Positions 12,311 to 22,850 of a DNA stretch of 64,000 bases are shown here, one piece after another (within the stretch, counting starts at the first letter, position 1; each line of letters begins with the position of its first letter). The stretch is taken from contig OY725499.1 of assembly GCA_963281255.1 (NCBI GenBank), positions 1,806,096 to 1,870,095 on the forward strand, written 5' to 3'. The notes beneath the pieces were generated by a model. The model searched no databases. It saw only the letters and a program-made list of their open reading frames with translations, and was not told the origin of the DNA. Source of the DNA: Aphrocallistes beatrix (taxonomy: Eukaryota > Porifera > Hexactinellida > Sceptrulophora > Aphrocallistidae). Both the position numbers and the translations under genes were made by a program.

Positions 12311-13351
12311 CATAGACTCCTTTAAGTAAGGACTGTAGGCGTTCAATCAAGGGTCCTGGAACTTGGGTCCATTGTGTATTATTGTTGAATAGGAAGTCGT
12401 ATTTTTAGAGTCCATTGGTCATGATGGCTTACCTCAACTATGTGTGGAATGTGAGTTATGTGGTTTTTCACACCTGTTTTTCACAGATTTCAGATACATT
12501 TTGGCAATTTTCTGACCTGTTTTAAGCACATTTTAAAGCGTTATTAATGTATGATTTTCGAAGATAATCAAGGTAGGAATGGGTTAATTCGAAATATTTG
12601 GACATTTCAAATGGAATGTTGCTACATTCCAGCGTTGCTATGGAAACGTATGTATACCATTTGAGCCGATATCTTGAAAACCGTTACAGTTAGACAGTCA
12701 AATTTAACTATATTTGATAGATAATAGGTTACTTTCTATTCCTAATACATTTATAACATTAAATCTTAAGGTTTTCGAGATATGGTGCAATTTAACAAAT
12801 ATGATTCATAAAATATATTGCACCATATCTCGAAAACCTTAAGATTTAATGTTATAAAATGTATTAGGAGCTAATAGAAAGCAACCTATTACTTATCAAA
12901 TATAGTCAAATTTGGCTGTCTAACTGTAACGGTTTTCAAGATATCGGCTCAAATGGTATACATACGTTTCCATAGCAACGCTATAATGTAGCAACATTCC
13001 ATTTGAAATGTCCAAATATTTCGAATTTACCCGTTCCTACCTTGATTATCTTCGAAAATCATACATTAATAACGCTTTAAAATGTGCTTAAAACAGGTCA
13101 GAAAATTGCCAAAATGTATCTTAAATCTGCGAAAAACAGGTGTGACAAACCACATAACTCACATTTCACACATACATAGTTGAGGTAGGCCATCATGACC
13201 AATGGACTCTAAAAATACGACTTCCTATTCAACAATAATACATCTCTCATGTCTAACCTGAGCGGATTACGGGATATCAATAATACACGATGGACCCAAG
13301 TTCCAGGACCCGAGATTGAACGCCTACAGTCCTTACTTAAAGGAGTCTATG
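12311..13351. repeat. long foldback element with 8-bp target duplication
   Basis: Ends catagactcctttaagtaagg and its complement at 13332-13351. The duplicated target GTTTGGTA is perfect at 12303-12310 and 13352-13359. Arms of about 480 bases (12311-12790 and 12815-13351) pair almost throughout, leaving a very short loop; the right arm carries a small extra stretch near 13240-13290. The 8-bp duplication suggests a hAT- or MULE-type transposase in trans. One arm of a relative is at 22046-22594. Confidence 0.85.
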
Positions 13352-13590
13352 GTTTGGTAATTAAAATTGAACTTATTATGATGATAAACGCTCATTGATT
13401 AAATGCTTAACCTTTTGAACCCAGTGATATTAATTTAATAAGTGTGGTGTAGAAGAGTATATCAATTAGAAAGCGAATAAATGTTAAATTGACAATTAGT
13501 GAATAATTCACTTAGCTCGTTTAACCAATCCATGGTCTAGAAATTATAGTTGGCGCCATTGCCTTAGTGTATTAGAATGTTATGCTACAA

Positions 13591-13801
13591 CTAACCAGTT
13601 AGAAACGCATCATCTGGAAAATCATCTAAAAACAAGTCCATTTTTAATTCTTGAGACTCAAACGTGATTTCCTCTCTGCTAGGAATATTTTCAAAAGCTT
13701 GATTTACCTCGAGATCATTCTGAGCAGTTAAAATATCAAGCCCTTCCATTCCACTATAAGCATATTTATCTGAATTAGTTAATGATCTCTTTCCAAGAAC
13801 T
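13591..13801 (-). CDS. cadherin-like protein, last exon (cytoplasmic tail)
   Basis: Minus-strand exon opening after TTATTTTAG at 13802-13803 and closing at stop TAG 13593-13591. It codes for about 69 residues, joined to the previous exon by a phase-2 junction that makes Arg: AG at 22667-22666 plus A at 13801. The peptide starts VLGKRSLTNSDKYAYSG and ends in an acidic stretch, DLFLDDFPDDAF. No enzyme or known binding motif is visible; as the tail after a membrane helix it would face the cytosol. An unbroken frame amid decayed repeats and matching phases across three exons support a real host gene. Alternative view: a chance ORF, which the phase match makes less likely. Confidence 0.55.
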
Positions 13802-13859
13802 CTAAAATAAAATGAAAGTTTATTAATGTGAATATAATCAATAAAAAGAACCACAGTGA

Positions 13860-14277
13860 ATATATATCAAAATTAACAGACTTAATGATTGATAACACTG
13901 GTCGCTAATTAGTGCTCAAATGGTATAGAGTTTGGATTTATGTAAGAAAGGAATTAAGTTTTTCAAATTGAATCAAACAAAACAAAAATACAAGGTATGG
14001 TCCAGCAAACCTTTCTGATAGGACCTAAATAATAACGGTAGGCAAAACAAGACAAAGGCACTAGGTAAAAAGAAACTAATAATTCATAATAATATATGCT
14101 TCTTTTAGACTAGGTAACGTTCTACTACATATAAGGTCTAACCGACTTACGGATTTTGGACTAGAGTTGCGGTGGAAAATGGTCGAAATAATACATGAGG
14201 TTGGTAATATTTACGAAAAATTTAATAAATTTCAGAGCCGGTTTAAGGACACTTATTAAACTCGCTCTGAAAATAAC
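13860..14277. other. no recognisable feature
   Basis: Presumed intron sequence of the cadherin-like gene; no repeats or frames that I could identify. Just outside the gene, about 13500-13575 resembles 43511-43576, the right part of a Tc1-family element. Confidence 0.35.
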
Positions 14278-15264
14278 TTAGGGCATTCAAAAAGTTCACA
14301 TCCCAAATATGTATCTCAAATGATAGTGAAATATAATATTTTCGATTTGTACATTGTATTCCTTAGGGGTCAGTTTCCAATTTGTTTATTGGTTTATTTT
14401 AAAAGGAAAATTATTGTGGTTCCTACACTAGATTTTTGTAGATCGGTTTAAGGTAGTCCCTTTCAACGTGATTCTTTGTTTCCCTTTGATATACTTCAGT
14501 TCTGAGCAAATTAAATTTAAAACTGATCCCTCTATCGAATTCTACGCATCAACCAACAAGTTCTCTAAAGTATTCTTTTAGGCTGAGGGAATAATGTGTT
14601 TAGAAGCGGCTTACTACTGCTACTTTTGTCCCACTTTTTAAGTTGAGAAAATTATCCCAAAATCCACTAAGAGTGGGATGATCTTTTTTCAACACGAGCA
14701 ATTCTTTTGAACACCTCCCGTTTACTTTTACAGCATTGGTTCTTAATTATTTACCGTTAACTGGGGGGACTTTGGCCCTAAGAGGTGACTTTGTCCCATA
14801 ATAGCAATTTTAATAAAATATACTCCAACTTAGAAATACAGCAGTTTAAATACCTTTGGATATATTGAGAGTTTCATTCAACATATTTGCAGTGTGATTA
14901 CATTGATTCATAAGTTTGAGTATATTTTATTAAAATAGCTATTGTGGGACAAAGTCACGTCTTAGGGCCAAAGTCGCCCCAGTTTACGGTAACCTTTTAA
15001 TGGTCTTATTTTACGATTTTCACAATTTTTAATCCCCAAATTTAGTCTTAAGCCATTTTCAATGAGAAGATTCCAACTTTTCGACACTACTCTAAACCAC
15101 ACAAAAATCTAATGTAGGAACAACAATAAGTGTCCTCTTAAAATAAACCAATATATAAATTGGGAGCTGATCCCCTAAGGAATATAATGGACCAATCGAA
15201 AATACCCTATTTTCACTATCACTTGAAATACAGATATAGGATGAGAACTTTTTGAATGCCCTAA
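14278..15264. repeat. foldback element with mariner-like ends
   Basis: Ends ttagggcattcaaaaagttc and complement (gaactttttgaatgccctaa). The outer arms pair over about 180-200 bases (for example ggtcagtttccaatttgttt against its relative near 15155-15175). The terminal motif tagggcattcaaaaa is the same as the end of the mariner derivative at 24480, suggesting mobilisation by that family. A second foldback sits inside. Confidence 0.7.
14751..14992. repeat. inner foldback MITE
   Basis: Near-perfect hairpin: 14751-14833 (ttaccgttaactgggg, then actttggccctaaga, then gactttgtccca) pairs with 14918-14992. The loop is about 85 bases. It lies inside the loop of 14278-15264, so it is the younger of the two. 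Confidence 0.75.
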
Positions 15265-15461
15265 GTATGCATATTCCAGTGTTACCATGGAAACATATCT
15301 TTGTCAGTTGAAGTCATATATTGAAAATCGCAATACCTAAGCATCCAAATTTGATTCTATTTGATAGCTAATAGACTATTTCCCATTAAGCCGTGATATA
15401 ATCTCTACCTCTATATAAAATGTTCTCTGAGTTAATAGACGAATTAGCATTTTTGGTCAGA

Positions 15462-16672
15462 CAAGCGCGCTTCGCTTGCTTGCGGACACTACGTGTACGC
15501 AGAGTCGCCCTGTGGGCGCCTGGAGTTTTTTTCCTTTATATATATATTGTAAACAAAGGTCAACGAATAATTATTCATATGGATCTGAAAATATGATATT
15601 CGAAATCTACACCCCTGAAAACCCCATGTCAACCGTTGAAAGCTAGTTTCTAGCCTATTTTTGTAATTTGTTTACTTTATGTATCTAATCAGGGTTTCAT
15701 TTAGGGGATGGCGAGGGATGGCTCCCGCCATCCCTTGGATCTCATTCGCCATCCCTTGACATCCCTTGAAATGTTGGAAAAAGTTAGTTTATTTTGTATA
15801 ATATTGAAACACAAAAACTGAAACTTCACAATAAAAATAATGACCTAATGTACATGCACTGTCAGTACTACTAAATGTAAGTAAGCAAAATACTAAAACT
15901 TTTAACAAGCCACAAACGCTTTTGATAATGCAAATATTCCACAAAGCTACAATTTCAGAAAAATGCATTTTTGCTTCACAGATTGTACTAGATTCGATCT
16001 GAGACCCTAACCCTTCATATTTCCAGGGGGAGGATGCTCCCAGACAACCCTATCTCACGCAGTTACGGCCTCGCCACCCCTTATTCCTCAATACCCAAAT
16101 TTTGCCATCCCTTGAGTCAATGTTTAAATGAAACCCTGCTAATGTAAACAAAAGTATACAAATAATTTATCATATCGATCTGAAAATATGATATTCGAAA
16201 TCTACACCCTTAAAAATCCCATGTCAACCGTTGGAAGCTAGTTTCTAGCATCATTTTCAAAATTCGTCAAATCATGTGAAAATATGTATATACAGGTGTG
16301 AAAATATGTATATAAAGGTGTGAAAATATACAAATAACCTTTTTAACTGCCATACACTATAATATATAATTGAGACATTCATATAAGTTATTGTTTGAAG
16401 TATTAATTACAATTACAGCCTACAATATTGTCGTATAATGATTTCTATTGTGAGAGTGAAGCCGTACATAGTATTGTATAGAAAAGGTGTGAAAGATTTT
16501 TCCATTTTTTTTGCAGAGGTGTGAAAATCTCGCTTAGATCTTAGAACTTAATCGTAGATTCACCATTTGAAACCTACATGCCAATTTTCGTATATCTACG
16601 ACTTGCCAATTCTTCAATCAATTCGGACAAACAAACAAACAAACAAACAAAATCCTAGCATTTTAATATATA
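15462..16672 (-). mobile_element. Helitron-like element, reversed copy
   Basis: Hairpin end caagcgcgcttcgcttg on the left and the complement of ttatatattaaaatgctagg on the right, so it runs opposite to 9801-10856. It keeps the tgtgaaaatatgtatata stretch and parts of the 140-bp units. It is enlarged by the insertion 15690-16138. Confidence 0.55.
15690..16138. repeat. MITE with cagggtttcat ends and CTAAT duplication
   Basis: Ends cagggtttcatttaggg and ttaaatgaaaccctg. CTAAT flanks both sides (15685-15689, 16139-16143), while the homologous spot near 10303-10312 (complement) has it once. The interior repeats ccatcccttg several times near both ends. The ends resemble 57060-57264, but that one has an 8-bp duplication, so the duplication length differs within what looks like one end family. 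Confidence 0.7.
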
Positions 16673-17530
16673 AGATTTGGTGATTAGTCGAATAACTCGT
16701 AAGACCCCAAATAACCAAATTTGTTCCTATAGGAAACCTGAAATGTACCAACATTCCATGAAAAATCTCAAGTTTTTCGCATTCACCTATTCACAGCTCA
16801 GTTCTATGCCAAAAATTCATATTCAAAACACTTAAAAGTGGCCTCTTTAAACTGCTTCTGAACGGATGAGTACTTTGATACCATATCTATATTTGCTGGT
16901 AATAAATTCTTAAGCTCTTTTCTGCGTGGTTCATGATTTTTGGCTGCTCATGTATCATTTCATACATCTTATATCGCATCCCTAGTCTAAATCTGCAAGT
17001 TAGGTTTTATATGTAGTAAGCTATGTTTTATATGTAGTAAGCTAGGTTTTATATGTAGTAAGCCAAGGATCATCATAAATCTCCAGCTATTCTAGTGATC
17101 ACATGACTGTATAGGTCCTTAACAACAGAATGATAGTATATTCAATTAGAAGTGCAAATTATATTACGTATTACCTAATAGAAGCCTTTCAAATAAATTG
17201 GATTTGAAAGTCTGTTACGGTTATCTAGATGCAAAAGTTTATAGATTTAGATACCCCCGAATCCATGCTGATATGTTCTCAGGGGGTTTACAATCTGGGT
17301 GAGGTGCTAAACCTACTGATAGTTACTGACTGTGGTGTATGCGGCATGTTTGTATGCATATGATAGAGTGTTACAGAGAAAAACTTGGCTAACAGTAGGC
17401 AAGAAGATAGCACCTGACTTAACTATACCTTTAAACGAGATGATATCTTTAGTGCTTTCAACTCACTAAGATTCTGCAAGAGTGTAGGCTCAGATTACAT
17501 TACCGAAGCAATGTAATTGAGAGTAAAATG
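16673..17530. other. gene-free; short repeat of ttttatatgtagtaagct
   Basis: Three tandem copies of a tttatatgtagtaagct-type unit lie near 17005-17062. About 16865-16985 is related to 140-290. Otherwise nothing recognisable. Confidence 0.4.
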
Positions 17531-17532
17531 CA

Positions 17533-17603
17533 AATGACTAGAGCGAGGTTAGAACCCGTGACCTCTTGGTAATCAAACGCCCTAACCACTGCACTATCCA
17601 AGC
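17533..17603 (-). repeat. tRNA-derived SINE head
   Basis: Read on the minus strand it has an A-box-like tagtgcagtggttagg followed about 30 bases later by a B-box-like ggttctaacct (complement of 17546-17556), the internal RNA polymerase III promoter pattern of tRNAs. The acceptor ends do not pair and the anticodon arm is poor, so this is a tRNA-like SINE or tRNA fossil, not a working tRNA. Confidence 0.5.
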
Positions 17604-17619
17604 AGATAGTCAGCGATCA

Positions 17620-20030
17620 TGGAATTGAGGTCTGTCGTCAAGCAATTGAAATGGTAGCAGGAGGCCTGACACGAAAAGAAACTGCTGAAGGCTTCAGCAA
17701 GGTTCACTCGGGATTGGAAGAAAGGATTTTGGCAAATATCTCTGAGGAATTTTGTATGAATGATTGGATGAAATGAATTATAATTTTAAACATTTAAAAG
17801 GTCTGGACGGAACTGTAACTACCATGCTTGAAAACCTGGATATCAGTATCCCGAATAGTGCTAAAATAATAAAATGTAGAAAATAGTGGATATTTTGTAA
17901 GTAAGCAAATCGAGACAGTATTGGTTACAAACAAAAAATATTTTGTATTGTATGTAATATACTACAATATAACCGGCCATTATTTTTGTTACACCTTGTA
18001 TACACCTTGTATATATGTACTTATTTAAAGACACCTCTCCCAAGCTGGATAACAAGATATATCAGCATGCTTCCAAGATCATATATTTTTTAAAAAAATC
18101 CTAGGATTAAAAGTGATTATTAACTAAACTATAGAAAATCCATTGATATCTAGTAAATATTGGTTTATTAGTATACACATACATAGGTGTCGTAAATCTC
18201 ATGACTGGTCTTTTGGGCAGTAGGGTCACGCTAATCCGGGGCCGTGAAGATCGGGCTGTTTAATCAACTCGAGGATATGGGATCCCTTCTGGGCTACCTG
18301 TGGCCACCGGGTGACCGGGTAGGGTTTCGACTCCTATGTTTGCAGAAAACTGATGTGTGGGACACAAGAGTATTTTGTGAATGGGTCGTGTATAAAATCG
18401 AGTCCCAAAAGAAAATGCCAAATTTTCAAATCCACCCTTTTAGAAAGACGGTAGTAGCAAATATGCCTTAAATCATTAACCACGCACAACAGAGCTTAGG
18501 AATGTATCACCAAAATATATAAATATGCAATATGTTATATTTGTGACAAATTTAGCGATTTTCAGAGGTCATTTAAGGGCACTTCTATGTGTTTTATTAT
18601 TGTTATTTTTTTGGAACAGAACTGAGCTGTGAATAGGTTGATGTGAAAATTTGGAATGTTTTCATGAAATGTGCCACATTCCAATGTTGCTATGGAAACG
18701 TATTTTGGACAGGTAGGGCAGTGCTTCTCAACCTTTTTAGTTGCATGACACCTTCAAAATTGTGAACGTTTTGAAGAACCCTCCTTCCTATTTGTTGAAA
18801 ATCTCGTAATAGCAACATAGAATATAACATCAAAAAGGCTCAATTGTATTTAAGATCCTTAAATCTAAAGACATAAATTTGAGCATTTGTAGCTAATTAA
18901 ATTATGTTCCGCAGTGATATTTTGACATGGGGAATCGGAATAAGACATGAAATTGAATTAGGAATAAGATCTAAACAAGGTCGGCGGAAACAGCTGTGAA
19001 GTGGTCAGGCCCATGGCTTCACAATCACGTTAGTGGTCAGACTAGAGTTGGACTCGGGTTCGGGTCGGGTTCAGGTTGTGCTAACACAATACAGATTCAA
19101 ATTATGGGTCAGGTTATGAAAAGTGAGGTCGACTCTAACCCTGGTCAAGCTCTCTAGGCATTTTAGTATAAAACCTCAACAAAAGTGGTCAGGCCATGGT
19201 CTGAATGACCTGACCGCTTCTGCCGGGCTTGCTAAACTATTCGAAGTAGAGAGAAGACCCGAATCTGGCTAAGTAGGAATAAGACCTAAAACTGGCTAAG
19301 TGGGAATAAAACCTAAAATAGGGGAAAGAGAAAGTGAGCCTTTTGGAGAGTGATATGTATTAGAGCCTAGTGAAAGGTAGTATTTTCGTTAAGGGGGTAC
19401 TGTGTGGCATTTTAGGTATAATTTGTACTTGGCAGGCTTTAGGTCTTATTCCTACTTTAAATTAAGTCTTACTCCGGTGACTCCATGACAAACTGGTAAT
19501 AAATATCCAAGTATCAATAGTTCTAATCCCTCAAGTCAGTTCGAATGAATTATTATTATAATTTATGCCACTGTCATAAAATAATAACAGATTACAATCA
19601 ATACATTGAATTACTAAGTGATGTTTTGGTTGCATTTCGCTGAAAATTTGCAATACAGATGTAGGGTATGCATAAAATGAGGATATTTGATTAATGCAAA
19701 TACAACAATCAGGGTCGCTTATTATGAACACATAGGCCACGAAATTATGTTTATAATAAAATAACTTCATTTTATGCAAACTTCCCTCAGTTCTCTATTT
19801 GTGAATCAGAATTTATCATGTTCATATTAGGCGGATGATATCAATTACGTAAATACATCTTGATATATGAATATGAATAAAATTATCATTAATAATATAC
19901 GCATAAACCGTATCAATAATAAATTATGTACGTGTGAAGGTACAAAATAATACGATGTAGTAAAAGAAGGGCAAGTCGAAATATGAAGAAAGATAAGTTA
20001 GATGAAAATAGAATATAAGAACGATAGTGG
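17620..20030. other. gene-free stretch with MITE traces
   Basis: 18713-18740 (cagtgcttctcaacc) looks like a hAT-type end, but I could not find its partner. About 18640-18700 shares the attccaatgttgctatgga block with the foldback arms at 12640-12650. 19150-19480 repeats taagacctaaa- and ggtcaggcc-type phrases. The open frame at 18244-18471 has no family resemblance. Confidence 0.35.
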
Positions 20031-20036
20031 ATAATT

Positions 20037-20940
20037 ATTCGAACTACACATACTAATTAGCTTTGAAGGAAGTTTCCAAATATGTTCGATGAATACTATT
20101 GGACTTTACAATATGGATGGCATCTTCAATGCTCTGAATTTCCTGAAATAAGATATTTGAGCAAGTTAATCCTTCTTTTCCCAAACACTCTGTTGAAGTT
20201 GGTGGCTCTTCTGCCTCTGAATTATTGCTCTCATCTTTATCTTCACTATTTACAAGAAAACATCATAAAATTGAAGGGTAGGAGTAGAAATAATATCGCT
20301 TGACCTGGTTACTAGTTGGTCATCGAACGAAATGTAGTTATTTATTAAGACATCATTAGAAAGTAATCCTGATTCTACTATATGATCCCAAATTAGATCC
20401 AATTCAGTGAACGAAAAGGGTAGATCGGTTGGTTGAGCATTATTCTTTTGAAGTCTGCATGGTGAAAACAATTAGCAATACTATGTGAAGATGGTATCTG
20501 ATACCAAGCGGTATGTATGAAGTTTATCGCATCTAGTAAATTTACCGAAAATTCAATATTAGCATCAAAAGAATGGATTCTTTTTCAGGTGAGGAGACGA
20601 CGATAATTTCCTTCGAATTGCTCAATCACACCAACATCCATTGGCTGTGTTTTAGAAGTAGTATTCTTTGGTAATCGTAACAATTCAATGGATTATTTGA
20701 ACCATTGCAATAATTTGACTCCTACCTCTTGAAATCCATTATTACGAAACCTCTTAAGATATCTAAAATCACCACTGCGTATTCGGGGAATAATCAAGTT
20801 TCTGTTCGTATAAATTTGAGAAATTGTACTCCTAGCCACTTCAAATATTTTAGCGAGTTGGAATTGAGAGCACAGTGTGTTATTTCGTGCTTATCACTAT
20901 CGGTTAGATCCTTTCGTTTAAACTTTTTAGACATGCGAAA
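20037..20940 (-). pseudogene. pogo/Tigger-like transposase, core deleted
   Basis: Minus strand about 20932-20795 encodes an N-terminus beginning MSKKFKRKDLTDSDKHEI, as in the CENP-B/pogo helix-turn-helix region. Near 20690 coding resumes directly at PKNTTSKTQPMDVGVIEQF, the conserved motif just before the last catalytic residue region of pogo/Tigger DDE_1 transposases. It then runs through a HTAWYQIPSSHSIANCF stretch to an acidic tail with EAEEPPTSTE, stopping at 20037. The central DDE part, over 200 residues in the family, is missing, and there are in-frame stops (for example after NYRRLLT). It is therefore a deleted, non-functional copy. It lies in the last large intron of the cadherin-like gene. 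Confidence 0.75.
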
Positions 20941-21156
20941 TAAAACTGAAACAAAATCAAATTTGCAGTTAATACTAGAGGAAAGCGATGAGAAATACTT
21001 GTATATGAATGTGTGTGCCAAGAGCCTATCAGATCACATAATTAAAACAACCTTGGTAATTCTTGTGTTGATTTTAGATACGTGGGTATGTGCTACTTGG
21101 GGGGTAAACATTAATCATAACTTTGTTATGCAAAATATGTCATGTATTGTACGCGT

Positions 21157-21295
21157 GTCAAAGTACGTTAAAGCGTGTCAAAGTGCGTTGAAGCGTGTCA
21201 AAGCGCTTTGAAGCGCGTCAAAGCGCATTTAAGCGTGTCAAGCACGTTAAAGCGTGTCAAAGCGAGTTGAAGTGTGTCAAAGTGCGTTGAAATGT
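21157..21295 (+). repeat. minisatellite, about 18-bp units
   Basis: Seven or so units of a cgtgtcaaagtgcgttgaag type in tandem, with a few bases lost in some units. Confidence 0.85.
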
Positions 21296-21624
21296 TACTC
21301 CATGGCATGCAGGATAGGTAAAGAGAATATAATGTAGCGTTGAAGTTGCTAAATGAGCGGATTCGAAAAATCATGTGGGAAACACTGAATGTACGTAGTT
21401 AATAGTAATGTACATACCGTATGTATATACGTCGTACATACTACGTGTAGGACTTATGGTTTATAATGAATGAATTTTTGCTCTGATATTATTTTCTTTG
21501 ATGTGAACTAAAGAGTTCATAATAAAAGAACTATTATTTATTAGTTGTTTAATGTGAACTAAAAGTTCATATTAAATGAATTTTTGTTCATATTAATCAT
21601 ACCTAAGTTGACTAATTCACGACC

Positions 21625-22044
21625 ATTACTCAGCCATTTTAAGTGATAGAAGGCTGGAATTTTAATATAATGTGTATATTAACCTAAGACTACCGAAATG
21701 TACCACCACAGTGGTACAGCTTTATGACTTCTTTCCCATTGAAAAGGGACGGAGACATCCGAGATATCGCGAGTTTTCAAATAATCTAGGGTTAATAAAT
21801 CTCACATATGATACAACTATCAAAATGATGACTCATCATTCTGTTATGACGTCACCATCACGCATCAAAAATTGACAAATTTTGCGATTTTTCGAGTGAT
21901 ATCGAAGGTGACAGTATGACGAACGTAATTAGAGATGTTATCTAACCTATAATTCATCATTATGAGCCTAGGCGGCCAAAGGGCGCCTCTGGCTGACACA
22001 AAGTGTCTGCCCGTCGCGGAGCGCAAGCAAGCAAAGCTCGCTTG
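21625..22044 (+). mobile_element. Helitron-like 3' half
   Basis: Matches the 3' half of 58841-59830: from actcagccatttt and agaaggctgg through the tatgacgtca block to the GC-rich segment and a worn hairpin ending agctcgcttgt. The 5' end is not visible. Interrupted by the TTAA MITE 21683-21791. Confidence 0.5.
21683..21791 (+). repeat. piggyBac-like MITE in TTAA
   Basis: Flanked by TTAA at 21679-21682 and 21792-21795; ends cctaagactaccg and aataatctaggg. The sibling Helitron-like copy near 59590-59600 lacks it. Inverted relative at 22095-22199, only about 300 bases away. Confidence 0.75.
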
Positions 22045-22045
22045 T

Positions 22046-22594
22046 TATCTATCAAATACAGTCAAATTTGAATGCCTAACTGCAACGGTTTTAAAATTAG
22101 ATTACCGAAAAGTTGCGATATCGCGGATGTGTCCAGCCATTTTCTATGGGAAAGAAGTCATAAAGTTGCACCACTGTGGTACATTTTGGTAGTCTTAGAT
22201 TAAAGATATAGGCTCAAATGGTATAAATACGTTTCCATGCAACGCTAGAATGTAACAACATTCCATTAGAAAATATCAATTTTTCGAATTAACCCGTTCT
22301 TACCATGATTATCTTTGAAAATCAACATTAATAACGCTTTAAAATGTCCTTAAAACAGGCCAGAATATTGCCAAAATGTATTTTAAATCGGTGAAAAACC
22401 ACATAACTCACATTCCACACATAGTTGAAGTCAGCCAACATGACCAATGGATTGCAAAAATATGACTTCCTATTTTACAATTATAATCTCCCGTATGTAA
22501 CTTGAGCGGATTACGAGATATCAATAATACACAATAGACCCAAGTTCCAGTACCCGAGATTGAACGCCTACAGTCCATACTTAAAGGAGTCTAT
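22046..22594. repeat. half of a foldback element
   Basis: Corresponds to one arm (12890-13351) of the foldback at 12311-13351, ending gaacgcctacagtcc and aaaggagtctat. The other arm is absent. Carries the TTAA MITE 22095-22199. Confidence 0.65.
22095..22199 (-). repeat. piggyBac-like MITE, inverted copy
   Basis: TTAA at 22091-22094 and 22200-22203. Reads as the complement of 21683-21791 (shared accacagtgg, gacttctttcccat, gatatcgc). Inserted in a foldback arm whose uninterrupted form is at 12930-12945. Confidence 0.7.
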
Positions 22595-22665
22595 AACTGT
22601 AAATGATAGATACATAGTTGGTAAAATACTAAATTACATATAAATATTCATTTGGATGAACAAAC
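22595..22665. other. start of last cadherin intron
   Basis: Minus-strand donor GTTTGT lies at 22665-22660, directly after exon end 22666. Confidence 0.45.
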
Positions 22666-22847
22666 CTTTGATAAATTGATAAAATATTAGCGATACAGCC
22701 GCAGAGAAAGAGAAAAGCACAAACTGCTAGAATCAAGAAAAATTGGATACTAGGCTCAGAGAGCTGAATTTGGTTTGCAATTACAGAGGAAAGTCTGTCA
22801 ATATTACCGCCACATATTGCTTGAAGTTCAAGAAAATTGTCATCAAT
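22666..22847 (-). CDS. cadherin-like protein, transmembrane exon
   Basis: The exon opens after TTTTAACAG at 22848-22850 and ends AG before GTTTGT. It is 182 nt, phase 0 in and phase 2 out. The peptide starts IDDNFLELQAICGG, then an amphipathic stretch SSVIANQIQLSEPS. A hydrophobic helix of about 22 residues follows (FFLILAVCAFLFLCGC and on through IANIL), then IYQR at the cytosolic side. One membrane pass just after extracellular repeats is the layout of classical and non-classical cadherins. The phase matches both neighbours (57716 upstream, 13801 downstream), although about 35 kb and 9 kb of repeats separate them. I infer the join from splice phase and content only; transcript data are not available here. 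Confidence 0.6.
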
Positions 22848-22850
22848 CTG

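Noticed and set aside
17533-17603. Functional tRNA gene
   Set aside because: A- and B-box patterns are present, but the acceptor stem does not pair and the anticodon stem has mismatches; a SINE head fits better.
18244-18471. 75-codon frame with higher GC
   Set aside because: No homologue that I recognise, no start context or splice partner; the local GC rise alone is not enough.
20729-21211. 160-codon plus-strand open frame
   Set aside because: It overlaps in antisense the N-terminus of the pogo-like transposase, whose minus-strand reading has clear family motifs; the plus frame ends in the minisatellite.
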